Below the pieces are notes generated by a model, which worked only from the letters and a program-made list of their open reading frames with translations, ran no database searches and had not been told where the DNA came from. 64,000 nt of DNA from Oscillospiraceae bacterium (lineage in GTDB: Bacteria; Bacillota; Clostridia; Oscillospirales; Ruminococcaceae): assembly GCA_017547245.1 (NCBI GenBank), contig JAFYQD010000003.1, positions 283,994 through 347,993 on the forward strand, in the 5' to 3' direction. The stretch's first letter is position 1. Every line of letters begins with the position of its first letter. This document shows, in pieces, positions 1-10,700 of the stretch. The position numbers and the translations under genes were made by a program.

Positions 1-492
1 GGACAGTACCGTCTGGCAGGCCGCTCGGTGGCCCAACTGAGCGACCGAGAGCTTTCTGTTGTGCGCAATCGTGTGGTGGGTTTTATTTTTCAGGGGTTTA
101 ACCTTGTTCAGGATCTTACTGCGCTGGAAAATGTGGAGCTTCCCCTTGTTTATCGGGGATGGCCGAGGGCTAAACGGCGGCAGGCTGCCCAAACAGCGCT
201 GGAGCAGCTTGGTCTGGCCGAACGGATGGACCATCGTCCGGGACAGATGTCGGGCGGCCAGCAGCAGCGGGTGGCCATTGCACGGGCGGTTGCTGCCAAT
301 CCGTCGCTCATTCTGGCCGACGAACCCACCGGCAATCTGGACAGCCGGGCCGGAGAAGAAGTGATGCATCTGCTGACAGGACTGTGGCGTCAGGGCAAAA
401 CCGTGCTGCTGATCACCCACGACCCTGTGGTGGCGGCCTGTGCCCCACGGCGCATCATCATTGACGGCGGAAGGGGAGAAAAAGAGGGTTAA
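1..492 (+). CDS. ABC transporter ATP-binding protein, MacB/LolD type (5' end outside window)
   Basis: This is the C-terminal 163 codons of an ATPase that powers an ABC exporter of the MacB/LolD/FtsE-like class. The reading frame is open from base 1, so the Walker A region lies upstream of the window. Visible motifs are the Q-loop region ([10 protein letters not shown]), the ABC signature ([14 protein letters not shown]), Walker B with D-loop ([12 protein letters not shown]) and the switch histidine (LLITHD). The '[17 protein letters not shown]' stretch is typical of this subfamily, which normally pairs with FtsX-like permeases of the MacB type. The permease is not in the window, so the substrate cannot be named. 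It ends about 40 bp before the promoter of tRNA-Leu. Confidence 0.93.
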   Translation, partial: GQYRLAGRSVAQLSDRELSVVRNRVVGFIFQGFNLVQDLTALENVELPLVYRGWPRAKRRQAAQTALEQLGLAERMDHRPGQMSGGQQQRVAIARAVAANPSLILADEPTGNLDSRAGEEVMHLLTGLWRQGKTVLLITHDPVVAACAPRRIIIDGGRGEKEG

Positions 493-534
493 AATCATAC
501 TAAAAAATTTTTTAATTTTTTTTTGCAAAACTTG

Positions 535-563
535 TTGACAAACCAAGAAACCGATGCTATAAT
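535..563 (+). promoter_or_regulatory. Consensus sigma-A promoter for tRNA-Leu(CAG)
   Basis: A perfect -35 box TTGACA (535-540) and a perfect -10 box TATAAT (558-563) are separated by exactly 17 bp. The tRNA begins 29 bp after the -10 box. Confidence 0.95.
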
Positions 564-591
564 AACGAACGTCGCTTGACGAAGACCACAT

Positions 592-678
592 GCGGATGTG
601 GCGGAATTGGCAGACGCGCTAGATTCAGGTTCTAGTGAGGTTAAATTCGTGCAGGTTCAAGTCCTGTCATCCGCACCA
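592..678 (+). tRNA. tRNA-Leu (anticodon CAG)
   Basis: The acceptor arms GCGGATG (592-598) and CATCCGC (668-674) pair fully and are followed by A and an encoded CCA ending at 678. The anticodon stem CTAGA/TCTAG encloses the loop TTCAGGT, giving anticodon CAG. A long variable arm is present, as expected for a class II tRNA. It reads CUG, the leucine codon that dominates the neighbouring surface-protein genes. Confidence 0.95.
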
Positions 679-952
679 AATAAGAGGCATGCCCAAGAGG
701 GCGTGTCTCTTATTTTTTTGCGCGACAGGACTTGAACCTTAAGAAGGCGTCTGCCGTGAAGAAAAACAGTTCGGGGAACTGTTTTTCAGGCAGGCGGTGC
801 GCAGGCGGGTACCGAATGCGAAGCATTGGGTCGCCAAGCAGTCAGGATCGCGCAGCGAGCCGCGTCCTGTCATCCGCACCAAATAAGAGGCATGCCCAAG
901 AGGGCGTGCCTCTTATTTTTTTGCGCGACAGAACTTGAACCTTAAGAAGGCG
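654..952 (+). repeat. tRNA-Leu tail repeat: duplicated tRNA 3' end plus terminator with inverted T-arm copies
   Basis: An 89-bp segment at 661-749 is repeated at 864-952 (offset 203) with only two differences. Each copy holds the last 18 bases of the tRNA, the terminator, and an inverted copy of the T-arm region. In the first copy GACAGGACTTGAACC (724-738) is a perfect 15-bp reverse complement of tRNA bases 654-668. Between the copies lie a hairpin with an 11-bp stem and GGG loop (762-786) and a second hairpin with a GAA loop (812-830). The T-to-C change at 706/909 turns a G-U pair into G-C in the terminator stem. The same architecture follows tRNA-Gln at 63579-63813. Confidence 0.85.
679..719 (+). 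terminator. Terminator of tRNA-Leu(CAG)
   Basis: A 16-bp stem (679-694 with 699-714, including G-U pairs) closes a loop AAGA and is followed by a T run ending at 719. It starts at the base right after the tRNA CCA. A second copy lies at 882-922. Confidence 0.9.
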
Positions 953-1778
953 GCCGAGGAGCCTGTGTTCAGCAAGCTAAAATCTCTTGCATGCCCCTCC
1001 AAAGGGCCCATGGTTAAGGCTTGGTTGAAAGGAAAAATAGTCAAAATCTGCCCCCAAAAAGGTGCTTTTTAACCGCTGCAACCTCAAAAAATTACCCTGT
1101 TTTTCCAAAAAAACAGAACAAAAACACGGTGAAAAAAGAACAAAAACAGGACAAAAAGACAATGCAGTTTAAGCCTTAAATAAGACATTTCACGCAATAT
1201 TGAGCAATTATTTTCCCCAATATGGTACAATAAATCGAATATAAAAATAGGCTGAAAAGTTCCCGTTTTTTTTCAAAAAAATCCTGTTTTTGGTAAAAAA
1301 CAGCGCATATTTTCCCTCAATTTTATCCAGTTTAAGGAAAAATAAAGTGATAAAAAATTCTTTGTAAAATTGGTGTGCTATTCCCATAAAAAGACGCAAA
1401 ATCTTTACAAATCCTACAATTGTATTATGGCAGAATTTGATGTATTATTATTATAAGTATTATTATGGGTAAGGGGGTAGTACGCCCTGTTGCCTGTAGT
1501 ATACATATAGCCAAAAAGTTGCCCGGTTTGGGCATCTATAAACCTGATCGAGGATGGGCGCACCCTTAAAAAAAAACGGGGTGTATCCGTCCTTATGGGC
1601 GTTTAAATAAAACCCCAAAAAATTTAGACAAGCATAACAACCCCGTTGAAGTCATAGTCTGCATTCAAAGAAGGCTGCGGACATGAAAAAATTTAGAGAT
1701 TGGTCGTAATTACACGTAAGTGTGTTATAGATAAATAATTTTCACCAAAAGTGAAAAGAGAGAAAGGAAGCGCATGAG
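953..1778. other. Long AT-rich intergenic region and leader of the giant surface-protein gene
   Basis: No convincing gene is seen in these 826 bases. The first part (about 1070-1400) is rich in A runs and has no good promoter match by eye. The last 300 bases probably form the leader of the gene at 1779. They contain a small hairpin GCCC/GGGC at about 1521-1533, a stronger one at 1552-1592, and short inverted repeats TTCAC/GTGAA at about 1740-1755. A strong ribosome site (AAAGGAAG) precedes the start codon. Confidence 0.5.
1552..1592 (+). promoter_or_regulatory. Hairpin in the leader of the giant surface-protein gene
   Basis: GGATGGGCGCACCC (1552-1565) pairs with GGGTGTATCCGTCC (1579-1592) in 13 of 14 positions, counting G-U pairs, around an A-rich 13-base loop. 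No T run follows, so it does not look like a simple terminator. It does not match a riboswitch class that I recognise. It lies about 190 bp upstream of the start at 1779. Confidence 0.45.
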
Positions 1779-4700
1779 ATGCAATTGAAAGGATGGAAGC
1801 GCTGTATGGCAGCTCTGCTTGCCGTAATGTGCGTATTTACTTCCGTCAATGTGACTGCATTTGCTGCAACCGGCATCGGAACCAACAATTCCGGTGTGTG
1901 GGGCGTAACCGCCGCACAGTTGGTTGCTTCTCGTTACGATGGTGACGAGGCAGATGTAATCACCAGCCCCGCTATCAACAGCGGTGAAGCCTTTGAAGCA
2001 AGACTGCCCGAAGGCGATCTGGTTTCCGTTAACACCGTTGGTACCGAATGTACCATCACTGCCAACGACTACGTTGCAGGCGGTGAAACCTGGAAGCCCG
2101 ACAGAGTTGAGGTCAAGGACGCCGAAACCGATGCTGTTTTGGGTGTGTCCGAAGATTGGACCTCTAACGCAGGCGTTAACACCGCCGTCGTCACCCTGCC
2201 CGACAATACCGCCAGCTACTATGCTTCGGTAGTATACGTTTGGGATGTGACTCTGGACAGCGCCGAAGAAGAAAGACTGCTGAACGTTGCTGCTCAGTTG
2301 GTTGAAGCCAAGCAGAGCATGGACGCTGTGGTTGAACTGGAATATGACCTGGAAAGCCTGAACAGTGTGTTTGCTACCGTTCAGGGCAAAATCAGTGACC
2401 TTCCCGTAAAGCCCGAAGCAGTACAGAAGCTGAGCAATAAGATTGCAGCAGCCGAAGATGCAGTTGATGTTCTGCTCGGTTGGATTGGCGATTATGCCGA
2501 AACTGATTTTGAAGCCGCCTATCATTGGGAAAACGGTGCAGAAATCAAGGCTGCCGCCAATCAGGCCTGGGAAGACATTGATTCCCTGTACCAGAATGTT
2601 ATCGACAACGAAGACGCTCTGGCTCAGGCAATGGGCAGTGCTGTTATTGGCTCGTTTGTAAGCAACCTGGAAAATCTGGTATATGAAGATCCCGCTAACG
2701 AAAGCGACAACGGCTATCTGACCGAAGTCAAGAATGCCGAATGGAGCTTCCTGGCATTTGACCCCGGCTTTACCGGTACCGTTGATGCCAATCTGGATGC
2801 CATTGTTGCCGGCATGGCCGATGCTGAAGTTGCCGACGCAAAGGGCACCTATACCGTTGCTTCCGAAGTTGTTTCTTACGAAGTAAACGTAACCCGAGTA
2901 TACATCACCCTGAAGGCTACCATCGCTTCCGACGAAGCTGTTGACTTTGAAGCCAAGGAAGATGCTGCTTACGAAACTCTGGATAATCTGACTGCCACCA
3001 TCCTGATGCCTGCAGGCACCGCCAAGGCTGTTGTGGAAGAAAAGATCAACGCCAAGGTTGAAGAACTGATTGCAGCTTGGGAAGATTACGGCATTACCGA
3101 TTCTGCCAAGTTTGATGTAGATGTTGATGGCATCATCCCCGATGTACTTACCGAAGACATCGCCTCCATCGACTGGACTGTTACCTGCACTCCTAAGATG
3201 TTTGACGTTACCTTCGTTGGTGCCACCACCGAAACCAAGGCTTATCCCTACGGCACTTTCGTATATCTGACTGAACATGAAGATCCCGAACAGAGCTGGG
3301 ATTATTCTGACGGCACCTTTGCTTATGCACAGGGCGACAGCATCTTGGTTGATGAAGACGTTGTCATCTCCCGTCAGAAGCTGCCTGCCGTAAAGGATTA
3401 CAGAGTTGCTGACGTTCTGGCCGAAGACACTCAGTACAACCTGAATGACAACGAAAAGGCCATTCTGACCAGCCCCGCTCTGATCAGCGACGGCATGGGT
3501 TATCGTCTGCCCTCTTCCACCAATGCTTCCATCGAGCTGGATGAAGTAGAGCAGAAGTACGTTGTTACCGCCACCACCGCATCCGCCGGCACCAATGTAA
3601 CCGGTGAATGGGAACCCGTAAAGGTTCAGATCATGAACGGCAAGACCGTTATTGGTACCGTTGATCTGGACGACGGTGTGGGTGAATGGTATGTCGACGC
3701 TTACCCCTCCTTTACCAATGTCAATGTTGTTTTTGAATACGCTGCACTGGAAGCCGAAACTGCTCTCTACTACCTGAATCTGCCCTATGAGCTGAAGCAG
3801 AACGTAGAAGTACAGAAGGACCTGCTGGTCAGCGATGATCCCAACGAATGGACTGCCGAAAAGATTTACGGCTACTTTACCGACGATGTCATGGAATTCA
3901 TGACCAAGGAGTATCTGAATACTCTGAAGATGATGTTGGGTAGAGATGCTCAGGCTGCCGTTAACGACATCCTGAACAACGGCTGGTCCGAAGTTGCCAA
4001 CGAACCTGCTGTATACAGCAACCTGAAGGCTGCTGACGGTGAAAACTGGAACTTCAGCAAGTGCGTTGAAAAGGGCTACTACGCAAACATTTGCGATCAG
4101 GTTGGCCTGTTTGCCCGCAACATGGATGCTATCGTAAACGACGGCAACTTCAACGCTATGCTGAAGACTGCCGGTTACGAAGCCAAGCAGGATCAGATTG
4201 ATGATCTGTGCGAAGCTCTGGACGAACTGGACCAGAGAATCCAGGATAACCCCCTGCACGAAGCATTTGATCAGGACAACGGCGCATTTGCTGCTCTGGT
4301 TGATACCATTGACAAGGCAAATGACCTGCATGCCTATGCCACCGCAAACGGCATCAGCGCTTACGCCAAGACCCTGCTGGCCAAGCCCGGCAGCGTGACC
4401 CTGACCATCAATGTTATGGCTGAAAAGCAGGCCGGCAAGTTTGTTTCCAAGCAGGAAAGCATTGTAGTAGAAAAGGGCAATGAAATTTCTGCCGCTACCA
4501 TCAATGCTGAAATTGCTGAACTGGAAGCTGCTCTGGGCCTGACCACTTCTGTTAAGAAGTTCTACGACGCTTCTGCCATTGACGGCTTCACCGGCGGCGC
4601 TATGGTTGCCGATGCCCTTACCGAAAAGGTTTGGACCCTGAAGGAATTCGTTGTAAGCGTTGAAGGTGCTGAAGACAAGGTTCTGAGATATGGCGACAAG

Positions 4701-7700
4701 CTGTATGTTGACCTGCCCCAGTCCATCGATCCCAACTACGCCTACAAGTACTACGTTGGCGGTGTTGAAATCACCGATCCCAGCGGCAAGTACTGGTTTG
4801 AAAACGAAGACCTGCTGACCAAGTTTGTCGACGGCAAGTTTGAAATTACCCGTGAAGTAATCGACAAGAAGGTTGAAACCTTTGAAAGCTTCATTGACTC
4901 CATGAACGATGCTCTGGGCTCCCTGAAGGATTCTTCCGGCAAGCCCATGGCCACCTTCGTTCCCGTAAAGAATGCCGGCGGCGAGTACGAATCTGTTGTA
5001 CTGCGTCTGTCTGCTTCCAAGGATCTGAATACCACTGAAGTTATGAAGGCTGTTGCCGGCACCCTGGTCGGTCTGTCCTACAACTACATCGGTATGGAAA
5101 AGGAACTGGGTGCCCGTTCCAACTTCAAGTATGAAGAAGACGGTGCTGTTAAGATGAATCCTCAGGCTCTGATTGACCTGATCCTTAACGGCGGCGTTTC
5201 CACCGAAAGCCTGCTGAAGCTGATCAAGGCTGATGGTTCGGTCAATGCTATGACCCTGCCCGGCTACGACGGCTATCTGGGCGGCAAGCTGATTGAAAGC
5301 AAGATTTATCTGGGCAACGATGCAGACGACTGCGAAGCTCTGAACTTCTACATCACCCTGAATCCTGCCGACAAGGCTATGCTGAGAGACTTCCGCAAGC
5401 TGCTGGCTAAGAGCGAACAGTACGGCGGCTTTGCAATGGATGGCGGCGCTCTGGAAATCAACGCTACCATTCCTGAAGATGCCTACAAGCTGTACCTGTC
5501 TGTAATGGTTCTGCTGGACCGTGAAGATCTGGATACTTTGGAAGACCGTGAACTGGCTGACGAAGTAGAAGAGATCAAGAACATTCTGGAAGATCTGCTG
5601 GTCAACACCGATACTCCTGTTGACGCCAAGATGCTGCAGAGTGCTCTGAACAAGGCCGGCATGAGCGTTGACCTGATGCAGTACGAAAACTACATCGATG
5701 GTATGCTCAACTCCCTGAAGAACAGCCTGGAAGAAAAGGAAAGCGGCAGCCTGCTGTTTGTTGACGGCGCCGGTTCCGGTGCAGGCTACCACTTCACCAT
5801 GCAGTACGACATGGCCGGCGCTCTGGGCAACTTTGAATTTGACCTGAGCGAAATGTTTGCCACCACCAAGCTGAGCATCCCCGTATATATTAATGTATGG
5901 AACTACAACAGCGACTTCGCTTATGAAGCTCTGGTTGTTGATGTACGCGGCGACGGCGTAAAGGGCAAGCTGAACTATGTTGAAGACCTGAGCGAAGCTT
6001 TGAAGTCTGCCGAAGGTCCTGTATACGCCATCCTGCTGAAGGACATCAACGATGACATTACCGTAAACTGCGCCACCATTCTGGATCTGAATGGCAAGAC
6101 CATCAACGGCAATGTAAAGGCCAACGCTGCCCTGCGCATCGTAAGCCGCATTCTGGATATTGAAACCGCAGGCGGTGTTACCGGTGATGTTACCGGCAGC
6201 GTAGTTGTTACCGCAGGTACCTTTGCTGACGACCTGGGCAGCAAGGTAAAGAGCGGTTACGTACAGGATGCTGAAACCGGCACCGTAAAGAATACCTTCT
6301 ATAATGTACAGGACACCGAAGAAGAAATGATCGTTACCATCAGCCTGGAACAGATTATGGCTGAAGCAAACGGCGGCAACCTGCCCACCGTTGCTCTGGA
6401 AATGGTATCCGACATCTTCCTGAACCTGGATTCTTACGCCAGCATTAAGGTTGACGGCAACACCCTGTACGATGTTGATGTAGACATCATTGAACTGCTG
6501 AGCAACGCCAGCACCGGCGACTTCAAGGCCATTGCAGACCAGATTCTGGATGTAGCAAGCCTGGAAGAACTGAAGGCTTTGGCCAACAATGTGGCTGATG
6601 ACCTGACCGATGTGAAGCAGATTGCCAAGGTGCTGAAGGATGGCGGCGTGCTGTCCAGCTACACCTACGAAGTAGCTCCCTGGAAGATCAAGCCCACCAC
6701 TGAAAATGGCGAATTTAAGGTTTCCATCACCTCCGGCGACGTTAAGACCAAGACCATCACCATGGTTATTGAACCCCTGAGCGCCGAACAGAAGGCAACC
6801 CTGAAGAAGCTGTATGCCGCCATTGACGAAATGGTTAGCGTAACCAACCGTACCTTCGACCTGGGCTCCATCAGCTTTGTTGATGGCGACCTGAAGTGGA
6901 CCGGTAAGGCTGCCGCCACCGTAACCTTTGACCTCAGCGGCAAGGCCGGTGAAGCTTCCGATTATGTAACCGCACTGTCCATCATTTTGGCCAACAACAG
7001 CAATGACAAGGCCAACTTTGTAAGAGACATCAAGCTCTACCACAACAATGAATGGAGCAAGAATCTGGAAGCCAGATACAACGCTCTGACCATTGGTGAT
7101 CTGGTTGAAGCTGTTAACGCCGCCGACGGCAAGTTCCTGGATCAGATGATTCGCGAAGTTGGCCTGACCGGCGAACTGGAAGACGTTGAAGAACTGACCA
7201 GCGCTTACGATGCCGTACTGTACGTAACTTCCAAGCTGGCTGCTGCAGTTGAACGTCTGGCCGGCAACACCGCCTTCTTTGACAAGCCCGTAAACGGCCT
7301 GTTTGATGGCGAAACCGGCACCTACAGCCATATTTCTTTGACTGTAGCCCTCAAGCTGTTCGACAACGACTATGCTTCCAAGGCACAGGCCGTTATCGAC
7401 ATGATCAACTCCCTGCCCGCCGAATTTGACGCAGAAAACTTCGATGAATTCCTGCTTTCTGGCAAGGATTCCTCCATGAGTGACCTGGATCTGCTGAAGC
7501 TGATCGATGCAATCGAAACTGCCTTTGCCGCCCTTAGCGCCGACGCTCAGGAAATCGTAAAGGCTAACTGCGATTACGGTACTGTCGAACGTGTAAGAAT
7601 CTATCTGGAGTACGATCACCGCGCCGCAAGAGTAGTTGCCCGCATGATCGATTCTCTGCCTCACATGTTCAGCGATAGCGAATATGCCGCATTCCTGGCT

Positions 7701-10700
7701 TCCGGCAAGACTCTGGAAGAATGCGAATGCTGCGACCTGAACACCGAAGAAGTAAGAGCTGCTGTTATTGCTGCCAGAGCTGCATTTGATGCCCTGGGCA
7801 GACAGCTGGGCGCTGGCGAACAGGAATGGGTAAAGGCCAACTGTGACTTCAGCAAGCTGATTAACGGTGAAGATTACTTCAACAGACTGGATCTTGCTGA
7901 TCTTATTGCACTGCTGAAGAAACTGAGCACCTACGCCCTGGATATGGACGCTCTCGACATCTTCAGTGCTACCCTGTACGACGAAGTATTTGAAATGACC
8001 GTCAAGGCTGACGTTGCTTACAACGCTCTGTCCGAATCGGCCAAGGCTGCTATCTCCGCTGAACTGGTAGAAGTTCTGGAAAATGCAGTTGCTTACTTCA
8101 CCAAGTGGAATCCTGTACTGCAGAACGTAATCGACCTGATTCTCGCTCTGCCCGCGGTACCTGCTGAAGAACACTATCAGGCTTATCTGGAAGCCAAGAA
8201 CGCTTACGAAGCCCTGTATCCCAACTCCAAGGCTTATGTAGCAATGAAGCTGGCCGGCGAATATGCCAAGATGGAAGAATATGCCCTCTTCTTCAGCGGC
8301 ATCTATGAGCTGATCAAACTGATTGACGCTCTGCCCGTACAGTTTGGTACCGACGAATATGCACTTTACTTCTGCGAAAACTTCGATAAGGTTTGGAACG
8401 ATGTAAAGACTGCTGACGCTCTGTGGGATGTTCTGGGTGTAGACAACAATGACGACTACCTGAACGCTCTGGGTGCAGCCCGCATCACCAAGCTGAACAA
8501 TGCTCGCTGGTACTTCCAGAACACCGCTGTTCTGAAGGTTATCGCCATGATCGAAGCCCTGCCCGAAGAATTCAATGTAGAATACTACGAAGAATTCCTG
8601 GCACGCGGCGGCGAACTGGACGAAGACTTTGAAGAAGTTCTGAATGCTACCGCTAATGCAAACGACGCCTTTGAAGATCTGGTAACCGCTTACCTCAACG
8701 GCAGCGACGCCAAGGATTACATCGAAGGCAAGTACGAAGTATACCAGAAGCTGATGAACGCCCTGGATTACTTTGCAGACCGCATTGGCCTGTGGATTAC
8801 CGAAATCTATGACGAAGACATCCACTATACCGGCAAGGCTATCAAGCCCGCTGTTCGTGTATACGAAGGTGCCAAGCGTCTGGTTGAAAAGGTAGACTAC
8901 ACCGTAAACTACAAGAACAATATCAAGGCATTTGAACTGTCTGACTACGAAGCCGCTCACGAAGCTACCGAAGCTTTCAGAGCACAGGCAAATGCCGACG
9001 GCATTATCGACAAGACCGAACAGAAGACTCTGAAGACTCTTGAAGGTGCCGAAAAGAAGCTGATGAACAAGGTTCCCGCTGTTGTAGTAAACTTCAAGAA
9101 GAACTACGGCGGCAGCGCCTACCGCTTCTTCAACATCCACAAGATCGACCTGGCTAAGGCTTACGAAGATGCCGAATACCGTGCACTGGTTGGCCTGACC
9201 ATGGAAACCGATGTTTACGCCGCAGCCGGCAAGGCCAAGGCAGTAGCTCCCGTTATCACTCAGAACGGCAAGAAGGTCTCCACCAGCGAAATTACCGTAA
9301 CCCTGCAGAAGATGCTGGAAGGCAACTGGGTAGACGTAGTAAAGAACGATACCATGGTTCCCGGCGGTGAATATCGTGTACTGGTAGAAGCCAGGGGTGA
9401 CAAGAGCAACTTCAAGAACGCATACGCTGCTGTACAGCATGTTGATGCAGTTCTGATGAGCAAGGCCACCATCGGCAAGATTGCCGACATGACCTACACC
9501 GGCGAAGAACTGAAGCCCGAAGTTGTTGTTAAGTTCAAGAATCAGGAACTTGTAAAGGGCGTACATTACGAAGTTTCTTATGAAAACAACGTAAATGTAG
9601 GCACTGCCAAGGTCATCATCTCTGGCATTGAAGGCAGCGGCTTTACCGGTACCAAGATTGCCACCTTCAAGATCACCGGCATCAAGCTGACCACCAAGAT
9701 GATCAACATGGGCAAGATTACCCGCATCTATAATGGTGAAGAACAGTTGCTGGAAGCCGGCGTTGACTACACTCTGGCAAATGGTGTTACCTGCGAAGTA
9801 AGCTACACCCATAACATCAACAAGGGTATGGCAAATGCCTTCTTTACCGGTACCGGCAACTATGCAGGCACCATTAAGAAGACCTTCTTGATCAACGCTG
9901 TTGACCTGAACGCCATCGAATTTGACGAAGGCAGCACCTATGATATCTCCAGCGTAGTTTACGAAAAGCTCGGCGTAACTCCCTCCAAGAACATCATGCT
10001 GTCCTACAACGGCAACATGCTGAAGGAAGGCAAGGACTACACCGTAAGCTTTAAGAACAACAAGGCTGCCTACTCTCTGGCCGCCTATGAAGCTGCTGTT
10101 AAGGCTGCTGAAGAATTCAAGGCTCAGGTAAACGCTGACGGCGTAATTACCAGTGCTGAAAAGACCCAGCTGAGAAAGCTTGAAAACGCTGCAGCTACTA
10201 TGCTGCACAAGGCTCCCACCGTGACCATCAAGGGCAAGGGCAACTTTACCGGCACTCTGTTTGATTCCTTTGAAATCAGCAAGGCCAACCTGTCCATCGA
10301 AACTGTTGCAGTTAAGGATGTTCAGTGGAAGGACCGCGCCGGCAACTTCAAGACTGCCGCTTACCTGACCGACATCAACGGTAAGAAGCTGAGCACTGCT
10401 GACTACAGCAAGGCTTACACCTATTACTACGATGCTGATCCTACCGAGGAAGAAAACTGGGTAGCCCTCGACCTGACCAACAAGAATGCTCAGGTTCCCG
10501 CAAGCGTATTTGCAGCCAAGGGTTATGTTGATATGAAGGTTGTGGTTAGCGCCACCGAAAATGGCAACTACACCGGTGAAGTCGAAGGTGCATACCGTCT
10601 GTATGCAAATGCACTCACCAAGGCCAAGATCGACAGAAACACCAAGGTCAAGTTCATTTATGACCGCTACGCTCAGGAATTTGTGGGCGAAGCAGCCATG

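Noticed and set aside
732-938. Short + strand frame after tRNA-Leu
   Set aside because: It lies wholly inside the tRNA-tail repeat, made of terminator hairpins and tRNA fragments, so it is not a gene.
977-1399. Two short - strand frames in the AT-rich intergenic region
   Set aside because: Composition is low-complexity, with Phe/Lys runs from A/T tracts and no ribosome site.
1552-1592. c-di-GMP riboswitch before the giant gene
   Set aside because: The conserved core bases of the class I and class II aptamers are not present.
1725-10208. An open reading frame of 2827 codons on the - strand opposite the giant surface protein gene
   Set aside because: It mirrors the coding frame of a strongly codon-biased gene, which removes antisense stop codons. 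Its translation is low-complexity, and it has no ribosome site or family match.
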